Source: Parapedobacter pyrenivorans_A (lineage in GTDB: Bacteria; Bacteroidota; Bacteroidia; Sphingobacteriales; Sphingobacteriaceae). From it: a stretch of 64,000 bases of DNA. Positions within the stretch are counted from its first letter, which is position 1. Every line of letters starts with the position of its first letter. The stretch covers positions 310,001 to 374,000 of the forward strand of contig NZ_JBHEUZ010000002.1 of assembly GCF_041925275.1 (NCBI RefSeq), read 5' to 3'. Below the pieces are notes generated by a model. That model saw only the letters and a list, made by a program, of their open reading frames with translations, ran no database searches and was not told the DNA's origin. Shown here one piece after another: positions 36,091 through 44,508 of this stretch. Position numbers and translations under genes: made by a program.

Positions 36091-36903
36091 ATGAGGTATC
36101 CTACCCTGATTATATTGATCTGCATAGGTTTCCTTACACAGGCCTGTCACGGGTTTAAGTCACAAAAAAATGATGACGGGTGGATAGAACTGTTTAATGG
36201 AAAAGACCTGGAAGACTGGTTTGTGAAAATAAACGGTCATGAAGTTGGCGTGAATTATGGAGAGACCTTCCGCGTAGATAGTGGTATTATAAAGGTAAGT
36301 TATGACCAATACGGCGACTTTAACGAGCAGTTTGGTCACCTCTATTATAAAAAGCCGTTTTCCCACTACCATTTGGTTGTCGAATATCGTTTTGTGGGAG
36401 AACTGCACAAAGGAGCACCAAGCTACACGTTGCGCAATAGTGGGGTGATGTTCCACTCCCAAGATCCCCGCAAAATGCTTAAGCATCAAGATTGGCCAAT
36501 ATCTATCGAGATGCAGTTTCTTGGAGGATTGAGCGACGGGAAAGAAAGACCCACGGGAAATATGTGCTCACCCGGCACACATGTCGTCTACAACGGAAAA
36601 CTGTCTGATGCGCATTGTATCAATTCAACGTCCAAAACATACGATGGCGATCAATGGGTCACGGCGGAACTTATCGTGCTTGGAGATTCTTTAATCAAAC
36701 ATGTGATCAATGGGGACACGGTGTTGCAATATTCAAAACCCCAGATCGGCGGGCCCGTGGTCAACGGTTACGATCCAGCAGAAAAAATCGACGGCACACT
36801 ACTCAACGAGGGGTTTATTGCATTGCAAAGTGAGGGGCAGCCAGTACAATTTAGAACAGTAAAATTATTCGATCTTAGTCAGAAGACGCAATCAGGCCGG
36901 TAG
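36091..36903 (+). CDS. DUF1080 (PF06439, 3-keto-disaccharide hydrolase family) lipoprotein
   Basis: A 270-residue lipoprotein: MRYPTLIILICIGFLTQAC with lipobox LTQAC, then the concanavalin-like DUF1080 domain (DDGWIELFNGKDLEDW at the start, YTLRNSGVMFHSQDP, ISIEMQFLGG, GFIALQSEGQPVQFRTVKLF at the end). The family is named for 3-keto-disaccharide hydrolases, which cleave glycosides after C3 oxidation; related proteins act as 3-keto-glycal hydratases. Here it precedes cytochrome-bearing dehydrogenases, which fits such a role. Its base composition is lower in GC than its neighbours and it directly follows a truncated gene, suggesting recent acquisition. Start 36091 is set by the lipoprotein signal. 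Confidence 0.88.
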   Translation: MRYPTLIILICIGFLTQACHGFKSQKNDDGWIELFNGKDLEDWFVKINGHEVGVNYGETFRVDSGIIKVSYDQYGDFNEQFGHLYYKKPFSHYHLVVEYRFVGELHKGAPSYTLRNSGVMFHSQDPRKMLKHQDWPISIEMQFLGGLSDGKERPTGNMCSPGTHVVYNGKLSDAHCINSTSKTYDGDQWVTAELIVLGDSLIKHVINGDTVLQYSKPQIGGPVVNGYDPAEKIDGTLLNEGFIALQSEGQPVQFRTVKLFDLSQKTQSGR

Positions 36904-36966
36904 GTTTGATTGCGTTCGGTAGTTATTGCATACGCTCCAATAACCCATTATGCTAGATAATACACT

Positions 36967-36974
36967 TATATTTG
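36967..36974 (+). promoter_or_regulatory. Probable -7 promoter element before the cytochrome-type dehydrogenase
   Basis: TATATTTG matches the Bacteroidota TAnnTTTG element and lies 30 bp before the ATG at 37005, inside a 101-bp gap. No TTTG is found at the -33 spacing. It suggests this gene starts its own transcript rather than depending on the DUF1080 gene. Confidence 0.45.
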
Positions 36975-37004
36975 GCGAGCGTTTACAAAAGATTAAAAAA
37001 ATTA

Positions 37005-39701
37005 ATGAAGAAATTTACCAATACACTGCCAACGTACCTAGCTAAGCCATTCCAATGGAGTGCCTGCATGTCCGTAGCCATCGTAGCCTTTTGGAGCTGT
37101 ACCGACTACACACGTAATTGTAATCTGGCAACCACCTACCAATACTCGGCGATGACCGACTCTTTGGCGGCAGGCCTGAAATGGCCGGAAGACCTCGATA
37201 TCCGCGTATTTGCGGATGCGGCGTTGGTGCCCAGCCCGGCATGCATGGCCGTATCGGCACTGGGCGACGTGTACGTGGGTGTAGACAAGATGGGATCCCT
37301 CGGCAAGGACATGGGCTATGGCGCCATCGTGAAACTGATCGACTGCAACGGCGACGGTATCCTCGATACGCATACCGAGTTTGCCAAGGTGGATAACCCC
37401 CGCGGCATCCTCGCCATGGGCAATAAGGTATATGTGCTGCATACGCGGTTTTCGCCCGAAACGGAAAAGGCCGAGAATATGGACCTGATTGTTTTCGAAG
37501 ATAACGACAACGACGGCGTGGCCGATAGCGCCGCGCAACTGCTGATTACCAACCTGAGCAACCCCACTTACCTTGCCGAGCGGGGTACCGACCACGCCAC
37601 CAACGGCATCCAGTTGGGTATCGATGGCTGGATATACATCGCTGTGGGCGACTTCGGCTTCCACAACGCCACCGACCGCGATGGCACCCAACTGACCATG
37701 CTCGGTGGTGGTATACTGCGCGTGCGGCCCGACGGCACCGAGATGGAAGTGTATACGCATGGGCTGCGCAACATCTATGACGTGGCCATCGACCCGTTGA
37801 TGAACACGTTCACCCGCGACAACACCAACGACGGCGGGGGCTGGAACATCCGGTTCTCCCACCAGCTGCAATCGGGCGAATATGGCTACCCGCTGCTTTT
37901 CAAGCACTATACGGAGGAAATCATCCCCGCGCTGGTGGATGTGGGCGGCGGTTCGGGAACGGGCTCACTGTTCTTGAACGACCACCGTTGGCCTGCTACT
38001 TACAACAACACGCCGCTGATGGCCGACTGGGGCCGGAGTTACCTGTATAGGCACCCGGTCACGGCAGACGGTCCCACCTTTACGCAGGCCGAGGAACCGT
38101 TCATCCAACTGCCCCAGATTACCGATATTGATGTCGACGGCTCAGGGATTATGTACCTATCGGCATGGGACGGCGCCGGGTATTCGGGCAGCCCCGATAT
38201 CGGTTATGTGGTCCGCGTGGTGCCCGAAGGGTGGGAATACCAGCCGTTTGCCGACGTGACCCAGCTATCGGACCGCAAACTCATCGCCCTGTTGGAGTCG
38301 GCCGATGCCAAAGCGCGGCAGGCAGCGCAGTTTGAATTGCTGAGCCGGGACCCGGACGACCGGGTGGCTTCCTCCGTGTGGAAGCTGGTTGGAAAGGGAT
38401 CGCTGGACAAACCGCAGCGGGTAGCCGCATTGTACACCTACGCACAGCTGGCGGGTAAGGCGGGCATTGAAAGGCTGGTGGAAGCTACGCAGGATGCCGA
38501 TCTGCAGGAGTTTGCCCTGCGTGCCCTGGCCGACCGCAAAGGGCTAGCCGGCGCGGTGCCGGCGGAACCGTTCCTCACGGCGCTGCAATCGGATAACCCG
38601 CGGGTACGGGCGGCGGCCACCATCGGTGTGGGCCGGCTGGGCATACGGAAGGCTATCGGCCAACTGCTCGATACCGACGTGCCGGCCTCGTTCAAATCAC
38701 CGGCACTCGGCACCGAAGGCCCGCACGCCACCCCCAATGCGGAAATCATCATCCCCCACCTTTCAGTGAGGGCATTGGTGGCACTGGATGCAGTGGCCGA
38801 ATGCATCGATGCGTTGGGTACCGGACAGACCGATATGGCGTTGTGGGCCATGCGTTATTTCCACGATGACCGCGTGGTGGATGCACTGATTGGCGCTTAC
38901 GGCCATTCGGACGACACTGCCTACCGCGAAAAGATCATCAACACGCTGGCGCGCATCTACCACCGCGAGCCGGCATACGACACGTCCTGGTGGTGGGGCA
39001 CACGCCCCGATACGCACGGCCCCTACTATAAAACGGAAGAATGGACGTCGACCCCGGCGATCCGCGGTTTCCTGATGGCACAGTGGGAAGCAGCCAGCAA
39101 GGCGGATAGGGCTTCCTATGCCGCCCTCAATACCAAGTACCGGCTCGGCATCGACCGCTTCGGTACCATCGACCTGGAGGCCGCGCGGGAAGCGGCCGCG
39201 AAAGTGGACCTCGAAGCTATCAAGAACAAAAAGGGCCAGGTGGGCGAGTCTTCCATCGAGGACGTGCTGCTGGCGCTGCAGCAAATAGAGGGCGACCCCG
39301 AAGCGGGTGCCGCGCTCTTCGTGAAACAGGGTTGCATTGCCTGCCACACCGTGGATGCAAGTGGACCGATGAAAGGGCCCTTCATGGGACAGATCGGTTC
39401 GATCATGAACCGCGAGAAAATCGCGGAATCGATCCTCAAACCGAATGCATCCATTTCGCAGGGCTTCGCCACGGTGCAGATCGAACTGAAGAGCGGCGAA
39501 ATGTATGTAGGCTTCGTCACCGCCGAATCGGCCGAGAAAGTCACCATCAATAACATTGCGGGTATCGCCACGGAAATCAAAACGGCAGACATCAAAGACC
39601 GAAAGGAACTGGAGATGTCGATGATGCCCGAGGGCCTGGCCAACGCACTGAGCTACGAAGAGCTGGCTTCGCTGGTGGCATACCTAGAGAGGCAGAAGTA
39701 A
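37005..39701 (+). CDS. PVC-type propeller/HEAT/cytochrome c dehydrogenase-like lipoprotein
   Basis: An 898-residue exported lipoprotein (signal ending AIVAFWSC). Residues about 55-415 are a sugar-dehydrogenase-like beta-propeller with calcium-type loops (DCNGDGILDTHTEF, DNDNDGVADSA, ATNGIQLGIDGWIYIAVGDF, THGLRNIYDVAIDP). Next come HEAT-like alpha repeats (about 420-720), and the C-terminus carries a c-type haem site C777-x-x-C780-H781 (GCIACHTVDASGPMKGP) of the Pirellula/Verrucomicrobium haem-binding type. Such proteins are thought to oxidise sugars and pass electrons to the respiratory chain; none of this exact type is well characterised, so the substrate is unknown. It has a likely promoter of its own and is followed by the GH99-like operon. 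Confidence 0.87.
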   Translation: MKKFTNTLPTYLAKPFQWSACMSVAIVAFWSCTDYTRNCNLATTYQYSAMTDSLAAGLKWPEDLDIRVFADAALVPSPACMAVSALGDVYVGVDKMGSLGKDMGYGAIVKLIDCNGDGILDTHTEFAKVDNPRGILAMGNKVYVLHTRFSPETEKAENMDLIVFEDNDNDGVADSAAQLLITNLSNPTYLAERGTDHATNGIQLGIDGWIYIAVGDFGFHNATDRDGTQLTMLGGGILRVRPDGTEMEVYTHGLRNIYDVAIDPLMNTFTRDNTNDGGGWNIRFSHQLQSGEYGYPLLFKHYTEEIIPALVDVGGGSGTGSLFLNDHRWPATYNNTPLMADWGRSYLYRHPVTADGPTFTQAEEPFIQLPQITDIDVDGSGIMYLSAWDGAGYSGSPDIGYVVRVVPEGWEYQPFADVTQLSDRKLIALLESADAKARQAAQFELLSRDPDDRVASSVWKLVGKGSLDKPQRVAALYTYAQLAGKAGIERLVEATQDADLQEFALRALADRKGLAGAVPAEPFLTALQSDNPRVRAAATIGVGRLGIRKAIGQLLDTDVPASFKSPALGTEGPHATPNAEIIIPHLSVRALVALDAVAECIDALGTGQTDMALWAMRYFHDDRVVDALIGAYGHSDDTAYREKIINTLARIYHREPAYDTSWWWGTRPDTHGPYYKTEEWTSTPAIRGFLMAQWEAASKADRASYAALNTKYRLGIDRFGTIDLEAAREAAAKVDLEAIKNKKGQVGESSIEDVLLALQQIEGDPEAGAALFVKQGCIACHTVDASGPMKGPFMGQIGSIMNREKIAESILKPNASISQGFATVQIELKSGEMYVGFVTAESAEKVTINNIAGIATEIKTADIKDRKELEMSMMPEGLANALSYEELASLVAYLERQK

Positions 39702-39808
39702 GCCCCTTGCCTGGCCGGCAATGGCGGTGCCAACGAGGGGGAAGGCATGTCCATGGGTGAAGGTTAATACGCAAAAAAAAATCAATCAAATTAAAATGAG
39801 ATTGGCGT
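39702..39808. other. Intergenic region before operator A
   Basis: About 107 bp between the dehydrogenase stop and the phased repeats. A GC-rich stretch includes TTGCC-TGGCC-GGCAA and a larger CCCCT...AGGGG pairing near 39704-39745, with an A run at 39773-39781. It may act as a weak terminator, but no clean hairpin with T tract is present. Confidence 0.3.
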
Positions 39809-39853
39809 ATTAATCCTTTGTTAAGTTTTTTTTAATGGTAGCGCCTATTTTAG
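39809..39853 (+). promoter_or_regulatory. Operator/promoter A: three 11-bp-phased TTAAT repeats plus -7-like box
   Basis: ATTAATC (39809), GTTAAGT (39820) and TTTAATG (39831) recur with exactly 11-bp spacing. Eight base pairs after the last comes TATTTTAG (39846-39853), one mismatch from the TAnnTTTG -7 consensus, and the GH99-like ATG follows at 39877. The repeats occupy the place of the -33 element. The layout matches operators B (49635) and C (54954) and the direct-repeat spacing known for SARP activators, so I assign it to the SARP-like regulator at 46885. Binding is inferred, not shown. Confidence 0.65.
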
Positions 39854-39876
39854 CGAACTTAATTGTAAACACAATA

Positions 39877-41184
39877 ATGATGTTCCTAAAATTGAAAGCC
39901 TCTTTTTTTGCCGGTTTGTTTGGTTTCAGTGTACTGGCCCTGAATGCGCAGACCAAACATAGCAGCCAAACCGAATATGCCTCGTATAACGGGCTCGTTA
40001 TGGCCGGATACCAAGGTTGGTTCCGGGCAGCTGGCGATGGGTCGGGCGCCAAAAACTACAGTTACGGCAACGAAGAACGAACAGGCATCGACATGTGGCC
40101 GGATGTTGCCGAGTACGAGAAGACGTACGAAACCCCCTTCAAGCTCCCCGACGGGAAACCGGCCCTCTTTTTCAGTTCGTATGATAAAAGTACGGTAGAC
40201 CTCCATTTCAAGTGGATGCAGGAATATGGGGTGGATGGGGTGTTCATGCAGCGGTTTTTCAGCAATGCGCGCCCCGAAAACCGGAACAACGCCGCGGCAA
40301 CCATCTTGAAAAATGCGTTTGAAGCGGCATCCACCTATGACCGCGCGATAGCCGTGATGTATGACCTGTCGGGATTGAGAGCGAAGGGAGAGGATTGCTC
40401 GGCCCTGATTGAGGATTGGAAGTACTTGGTGGACGAGTTGAAGGTAACCAACCAGACCGGGAAGAAGACCTACCTGCACCATAACGGGAAGCCCGTGGTA
40501 GCCATCTGGGGTGTCGGTTTCCCCGATAGGCCTTACAACATCCGGGATATCGGATTGGAACGCTTGATCGATTTCTTGAAAAATGATCCGGTATACGGGG
40601 GATGCACGGTCATGCTGGGTATCCCTACGGCCTTCCGCCAGCTCAATGCGGATTGCGTGAACGATCCTTACCTGCACGAGCTGATCAAGATGGCAGACAT
40701 CGCGTTGCCGTGGACCGTGCAGCGTTACAGTCCGTTGCTGCATAACGACATGGATCGGTTACGCGACAATACGTTGGAAGATATCAAATGGTGCAAGGAA
40801 AACGGCGTTGAATATGTGCCTTGTGTTTACCCCGGTTTCAGCTGGCATAACCTAAGTCGGTACGAGTTTCCGGACGACATCAAGCCCGTGGGCTCTATCC
40901 CGCGTATGGGCGGCAAGTTCTACTGGCAGCAGATTGCCACCGTGCTGCGGTCGGGCGCATCCATGCTGTATGTGGCCATGTTTGACGAGGTGAACGAAGC
41001 GACGGCTATTTTCAAGACCACCGATACCCCGCCGACTAGCCCGTCTACTTCTTTTGTGGGCATGGAAGGGGTCCCTTCCGATCATTACCTCTGGCTCACC
41101 GGCGAAGCGGGTCGCGTACTGCGCAAAGAAAAGCCCCTGTCGCTGCAGCTCCCCGAGCGGAGCTCCGGAAAAGGGAATGAATAA
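39877..41184 (+). CDS. GH99-like (GH71/99 clan) glycoside hydrolase
   Basis: A 435-residue exported protein: signal peptide KASFFAGLFGFSVLALNAQ, then a TIM barrel of the GH99-like type. Recognisable are GYQGWFRAAGDGSG near the start, HFKWMQEYGVDGVFMQRF, GKPVVAIWGVGFPDRP, and MFDEVNEATAIF, where E371 and E374 align with the E-x-x-E pair that is catalytic in GH99 endo-alpha-mannanases and mannosidases. Specificity may differ, since this Bacteroidota branch is largely uncharacterised. A second member lies at 62788 and shares all these motifs. It is the first gene after operator A and starts a row of four genes (GH95, ThuA-like, cytochrome dehydrogenase). Two adjacent ATGs, 39877 and 39880, are possible. 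Confidence 0.85.
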   Translation: MMFLKLKASFFAGLFGFSVLALNAQTKHSSQTEYASYNGLVMAGYQGWFRAAGDGSGAKNYSYGNEERTGIDMWPDVAEYEKTYETPFKLPDGKPALFFSSYDKSTVDLHFKWMQEYGVDGVFMQRFFSNARPENRNNAAATILKNAFEAASTYDRAIAVMYDLSGLRAKGEDCSALIEDWKYLVDELKVTNQTGKKTYLHHNGKPVVAIWGVGFPDRPYNIRDIGLERLIDFLKNDPVYGGCTVMLGIPTAFRQLNADCVNDPYLHELIKMADIALPWTVQRYSPLLHNDMDRLRDNTLEDIKWCKENGVEYVPCVYPGFSWHNLSRYEFPDDIKPVGSIPRMGGKFYWQQIATVLRSGASMLYVAMFDEVNEATAIFKTTDTPPTSPSTSFVGMEGVPSDHYLWLTGEAGRVLRKEKPLSLQLPERSSGKGNE

Positions 41185-41212
41185 GATGATGCCGACATAA
41201 CGAAATAACCAA

Positions 41213-43705
41213 ATGATGATGACAAAGCTAACGACGACCGCGCTCACTTTATTGCTGTTTGCCCACTTCTTCGCTTTCGCCCAAACCGACGCGACGCAGT
41301 CCGTTCCGGCGGCCAGCGCACGTACGGGAGAGATCCGTGCCGAATGGTTGGATCGGGCACATTTTTCAAGCGGGGGTACCCGGCCCGCGGGGAAGGATAT
41401 CCTATGGTATAAACAATCGGCCCGCGTGTGGGAAGAAGCGTTGCCGATCGGCAACGGCCGATTGGGAGCCATGGTATTCGGCGGGGCTGCCGATGAGCGG
41501 ATTCAGCTCAATGAAAGTTCGCTTTGGGACGGCTATGCGCTGGATCCCAACAATCCCGAATCGCTAAAAACTTTGCCTGAGGTCCGTAGGCTTCTTTTTG
41601 AGAATAAAAATAACGAAGCCGTGCGGCTCGCGGAGCAGACGATGATGGGACGCCCACGTGGCGTGAAGCCTTACCAATCGCTGGGCGAACTTTGGTTCGA
41701 TACCCCCCATCTTGCGGTAACGGATTATACACGAAGCCTCGACCTGGCTACGGGTATCGTTACCGTAAGGTACCGTCATGAAGGCGTTTGGTACACCCGC
41801 GAAACCTTCGCTTCCGTGGATTATGATGTCCTTGTGATGCGCCTTACCGCCGATAGGGGCGGGAAGATCTCCGGTGCGTTTTCGTTGCGGCGCCAGCAGG
41901 ATGCCGTGGCAATGCCCCACCCCACGGATGCCCGGTCGTTGCTGTTGAAGGGGCGGTTGCCGATCAAGGATGCCGACGGGAAGGCCCGTGGTATCCGGTT
42001 TGCCGCACAGCTAAAGGCGGTCACAGCGGGCGGCCATATCGCCTTTCGCGATAATGTGATGGCTGTGACCGATGCCGATACGCTGACCTTATACATTGCC
42101 GGGGCGACCAACCACCCCGGATTGGCACATATTTCAGATATATACGACTTTTCGGGCGTTCCCGAAGATCGCTGCGCAGCGGTCCTTGCGAAGGCGATGC
42201 GCCCGTCGTATGAAACGGTGAGAACGGCCCAGATCGAGGAGCATCAACGATACTACGGCCGCACGGAGCTCAACCTGGCGGTTTCGGACGAAAAAGGAAA
42301 GCAGCTGGCCACAGACGAACTGTTGGAAGACGCCCGGAAAACGGGGCAGCTCCATCCATCACTGGTAGGAACGTACTTTCAATATGGCCGCTACCTGTTG
42401 ATTGCCAGTTCGCGGCCCGGCACCATGCCCGCCAACCTGCAGGGATTGTGGGCCTGGCAGATGAACCCACCCTGGAATGCGGATTATCACACCAATATCA
42501 ATCTGCAGATGAATTACTGGCCGGCGGAGATCACGAACCTTCCCGAAATGCACCTGCCCTTGTTTGACCTCGCGGAAGCCCTGGTAAAACCCGGTGAACG
42601 TACGGCCAGGGTACTTTACGGTGCCGATGGCTGGGTGGTGCACCACTTGACCGATGCCTGGGGATTTACGGCCCCTGCGGACGGGCCGCAGGGTATCTGG
42701 CCGATGGGGGCCGCCTGGTTGGCACAACACCCGTGGGAGCACTATTGCTACACGCTGGATACCGCTTTCCTGCGGCAACGCGCCTATCCATTGATGAAGG
42801 GGGCAGCAGCGTTTATCCTCGATTTTCTGGTGGAAGCGCCTGCGGGCACGCCCGTAGCGGGGAAATTGGTGACAAACCCCTCCTACTCGCCGGAAAACGC
42901 CTTTTTTCTGCCAAACGGCGAGCAATCGGTGTTTACCTACGGCGCAACCATGGACCTAGAGATCATCCATGACCTCTTGGCCAACTGCATTGCCGCTACG
43001 AGGATTTTGGGTGTCGACAAAGATTTCAGGGAAACCTGTTTGAAAACACTTTCCCGGTTGGCACCCATCCGGATCAGCGAAACGACCGGCCGGGTAATGG
43101 AATGGGTGGAAGATTACAAAGAAGTGGAGCCGCACCATCGGCATACTTCCCATTTGTTCGCACTCCACCCCGGCAACCAGATATCGGTAACGGGAACACC
43201 CGAACTTGCGGAAGCGGCCAAAAAGACCCTGATTGCCCGCGGAGATGACGGTACGGGCTGGGGGTTGGCCTGGAAGATCAATATGTGGAACCGTTTGCAC
43301 GATGGCGACCATGCCTACAAACTGTTGGGGGTATTATTGCGGGAGAAGACATTGCCGAACTTGTTCGACAACCACCCGCCTTTCCAGATCGACGGGAATT
43401 TCGGTGCTACGGCCGCCATTGCGGAGATGCTGGTGCAAAGCCATGTGCCGCTGAAAGGGAATCGATTCGAAGTGCACTTGTTGCCTTCGCTGCCGACAGA
43501 CCTGGCAACGGGATCGGTAAAAGGATTGCGCGCGCGGGGAGGTTTTACAATAGACCTTTCATGGGCGGATGGGACGTTGAGGGAAGCCCGCATTTTTTCG
43601 GAAAAAGGCGGGAAGCTGACACTGCGCCTCGGCAACCGGGCGGTGAATTTCAAAACCAAAAAAGGGGAAACATGGGTGTTGGATGGTCGGTTGAAACGTA
43701 TGTAA
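41213..43705 (+). CDS. GH95 family alpha-L-fucosidase / alpha-L-galactosidase
   Basis: An 830-residue exported enzyme of GH95, an inverting family that removes terminal alpha-1,2-linked L-fucose or L-galactose. A signal peptide (TALTLLLFAHFFAFAQ) is followed by the N-terminal beta domain (EEALPIGNGRLGAMVFGG, ERIQLNESSLWDGYA) and the alpha/alpha barrel (NLQGLWAWQMNPPWNADYHT, NINLQMNYWPAEI, HHRHTSHLFALHPGNQI, WGLAWKINMWNRLHDGDHA). D727 in FQIDGNFGATAAI corresponds to the general base region. Length and motifs are complete. It follows the GH99-like gene by 28 bp. Fucose or L-galactose side chains occur in arabinogalactan proteins, xyloglucan and rhamnogalacturonan II, so this is the best hint to the substrate of the regulon. 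Confidence 0.93.
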   Translation: MMMTKLTTTALTLLLFAHFFAFAQTDATQSVPAASARTGEIRAEWLDRAHFSSGGTRPAGKDILWYKQSARVWEEALPIGNGRLGAMVFGGAADERIQLNESSLWDGYALDPNNPESLKTLPEVRRLLFENKNNEAVRLAEQTMMGRPRGVKPYQSLGELWFDTPHLAVTDYTRSLDLATGIVTVRYRHEGVWYTRETFASVDYDVLVMRLTADRGGKISGAFSLRRQQDAVAMPHPTDARSLLLKGRLPIKDADGKARGIRFAAQLKAVTAGGHIAFRDNVMAVTDADTLTLYIAGATNHPGLAHISDIYDFSGVPEDRCAAVLAKAMRPSYETVRTAQIEEHQRYYGRTELNLAVSDEKGKQLATDELLEDARKTGQLHPSLVGTYFQYGRYLLIASSRPGTMPANLQGLWAWQMNPPWNADYHTNINLQMNYWPAEITNLPEMHLPLFDLAEALVKPGERTARVLYGADGWVVHHLTDAWGFTAPADGPQGIWPMGAAWLAQHPWEHYCYTLDTAFLRQRAYPLMKGAAAFILDFLVEAPAGTPVAGKLVTNPSYSPENAFFLPNGEQSVFTYGATMDLEIIHDLLANCIAATRILGVDKDFRETCLKTLSRLAPIRISETTGRVMEWVEDYKEVEPHHRHTSHLFALHPGNQISVTGTPELAEAAKKTLIARGDDGTGWGLAWKINMWNRLHDGDHAYKLLGVLLREKTLPNLFDNHPPFQIDGNFGATAAIAEMLVQSHVPLKGNRFEVHLLPSLPTDLATGSVKGLRARGGFTIDLSWADGTLREARIFSEKGGKLTLRLGNRAVNFKTKKGETWVLDGRLKRM

Positions 43706-43719
43706 GATAATTGATAGGT

Positions 43720-44460
43720 ATGAGAAAGATAAAAATGAGGTGCCCATGGGTGATGCTTTGCATTATTGGGCAGGTGCTTTTTGCCGGCCATGCAGATGCC
43801 CAAACCGGCAAAATTCTGGTTTTCTGCAAAACCGCGGGCTTTCATCACAATTCCATCGAGCAAGGAATACACGCTATCCAGCAGTTGGGGTCAACGCATG
43901 GCGTCAGCGTAGACAGTACGGTGGATGCAGGCAAATTCACTGATGCCATGCTGAAGCAATACGATGCCGTGGTTTTTCTAAGCACAACCGGCGACGTACT
44001 GGACGATGCCCAGCAAGAGGCATTTGAGCGGTATATCCAAGCGGGTGGCGGGTTTGTGGGTGTCCATGCTGCAACGGATTGCGAGTATGACTGGCCGTGG
44101 TTCGGCAAGTTGGTAGGGGCCTACTTCGCCGGGCATCCGGCACCGCAGGAAGCGTTGCTGGAAGTGGTCAACCGGGATTTCCCGGCTACCGAACCGTTGC
44201 CAGCGCAGTGGCGGCGGAAGGATGAATGGTACAAATTCAGAAAGCGGCCCGAAGATGTGCACGTGCTGATCAATCTTGATGAAACAAGCTACGACCCCGG
44301 AGAGCAGGGGATGGGCAACCCCCATCCGATTTCCTGGTACCATGCATACGATGGTGGGAGGGCCTTTTACACCGGGCTCGGACATACGGAGGAATCCTTT
44401 TCCGAACCGCTTTTCCTGCAGCACCTATGGGGTGGCATCACCTACGCCATGGGACGCTAG
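43720..44460 (+). CDS. ThuA-like (trehalose utilisation family) exported protein
   Basis: A 246-residue protein with a signal peptide (VMLCIIGQVLFAGHADA) and a class I glutamine-amidotransferase-like ThuA domain: GKILVFCKTAGFHHNSI, YDAVVFLSTTGDVLDD, GGGFVGVHAATDCEYDWPWF, HPISWYHAYDGGRAFYTGLG. ThuA proteins accompany sugar oxidation pathways, including conversion of disaccharides to 3-keto forms, but their biochemical role is unsettled. Genes of this kind often stand next to PVC-type dehydrogenases, as here (the next gene is 48 bp away). The ATG at 43720 lies 14 bp after the GH95 stop, indicating one operon. Confidence 0.9.
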   Translation: MRKIKMRCPWVMLCIIGQVLFAGHADAQTGKILVFCKTAGFHHNSIEQGIHAIQQLGSTHGVSVDSTVDAGKFTDAMLKQYDAVVFLSTTGDVLDDAQQEAFERYIQAGGGFVGVHAATDCEYDWPWFGKLVGAYFAGHPAPQEALLEVVNRDFPATEPLPAQWRRKDEWYKFRKRPEDVHVLINLDETSYDPGEQGMGNPHPISWYHAYDGGRAFYTGLGHTEESFSEPLFLQHLWGGITYAMGR

Positions 44461-44508
44461 GTGGCTGCAAGGGAATCAGATAAGCAGACAACTAAAATTA
44501 AACAGATA

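Noticed and set aside
36922..36974. GTTATTG and ATTATGC upstream of the dehydrogenase at 37005 as a phased operator
   Set aside because: Their spacing is 25 bp and the distance to TATATTTG is 13 bp, unlike the three matching sites.
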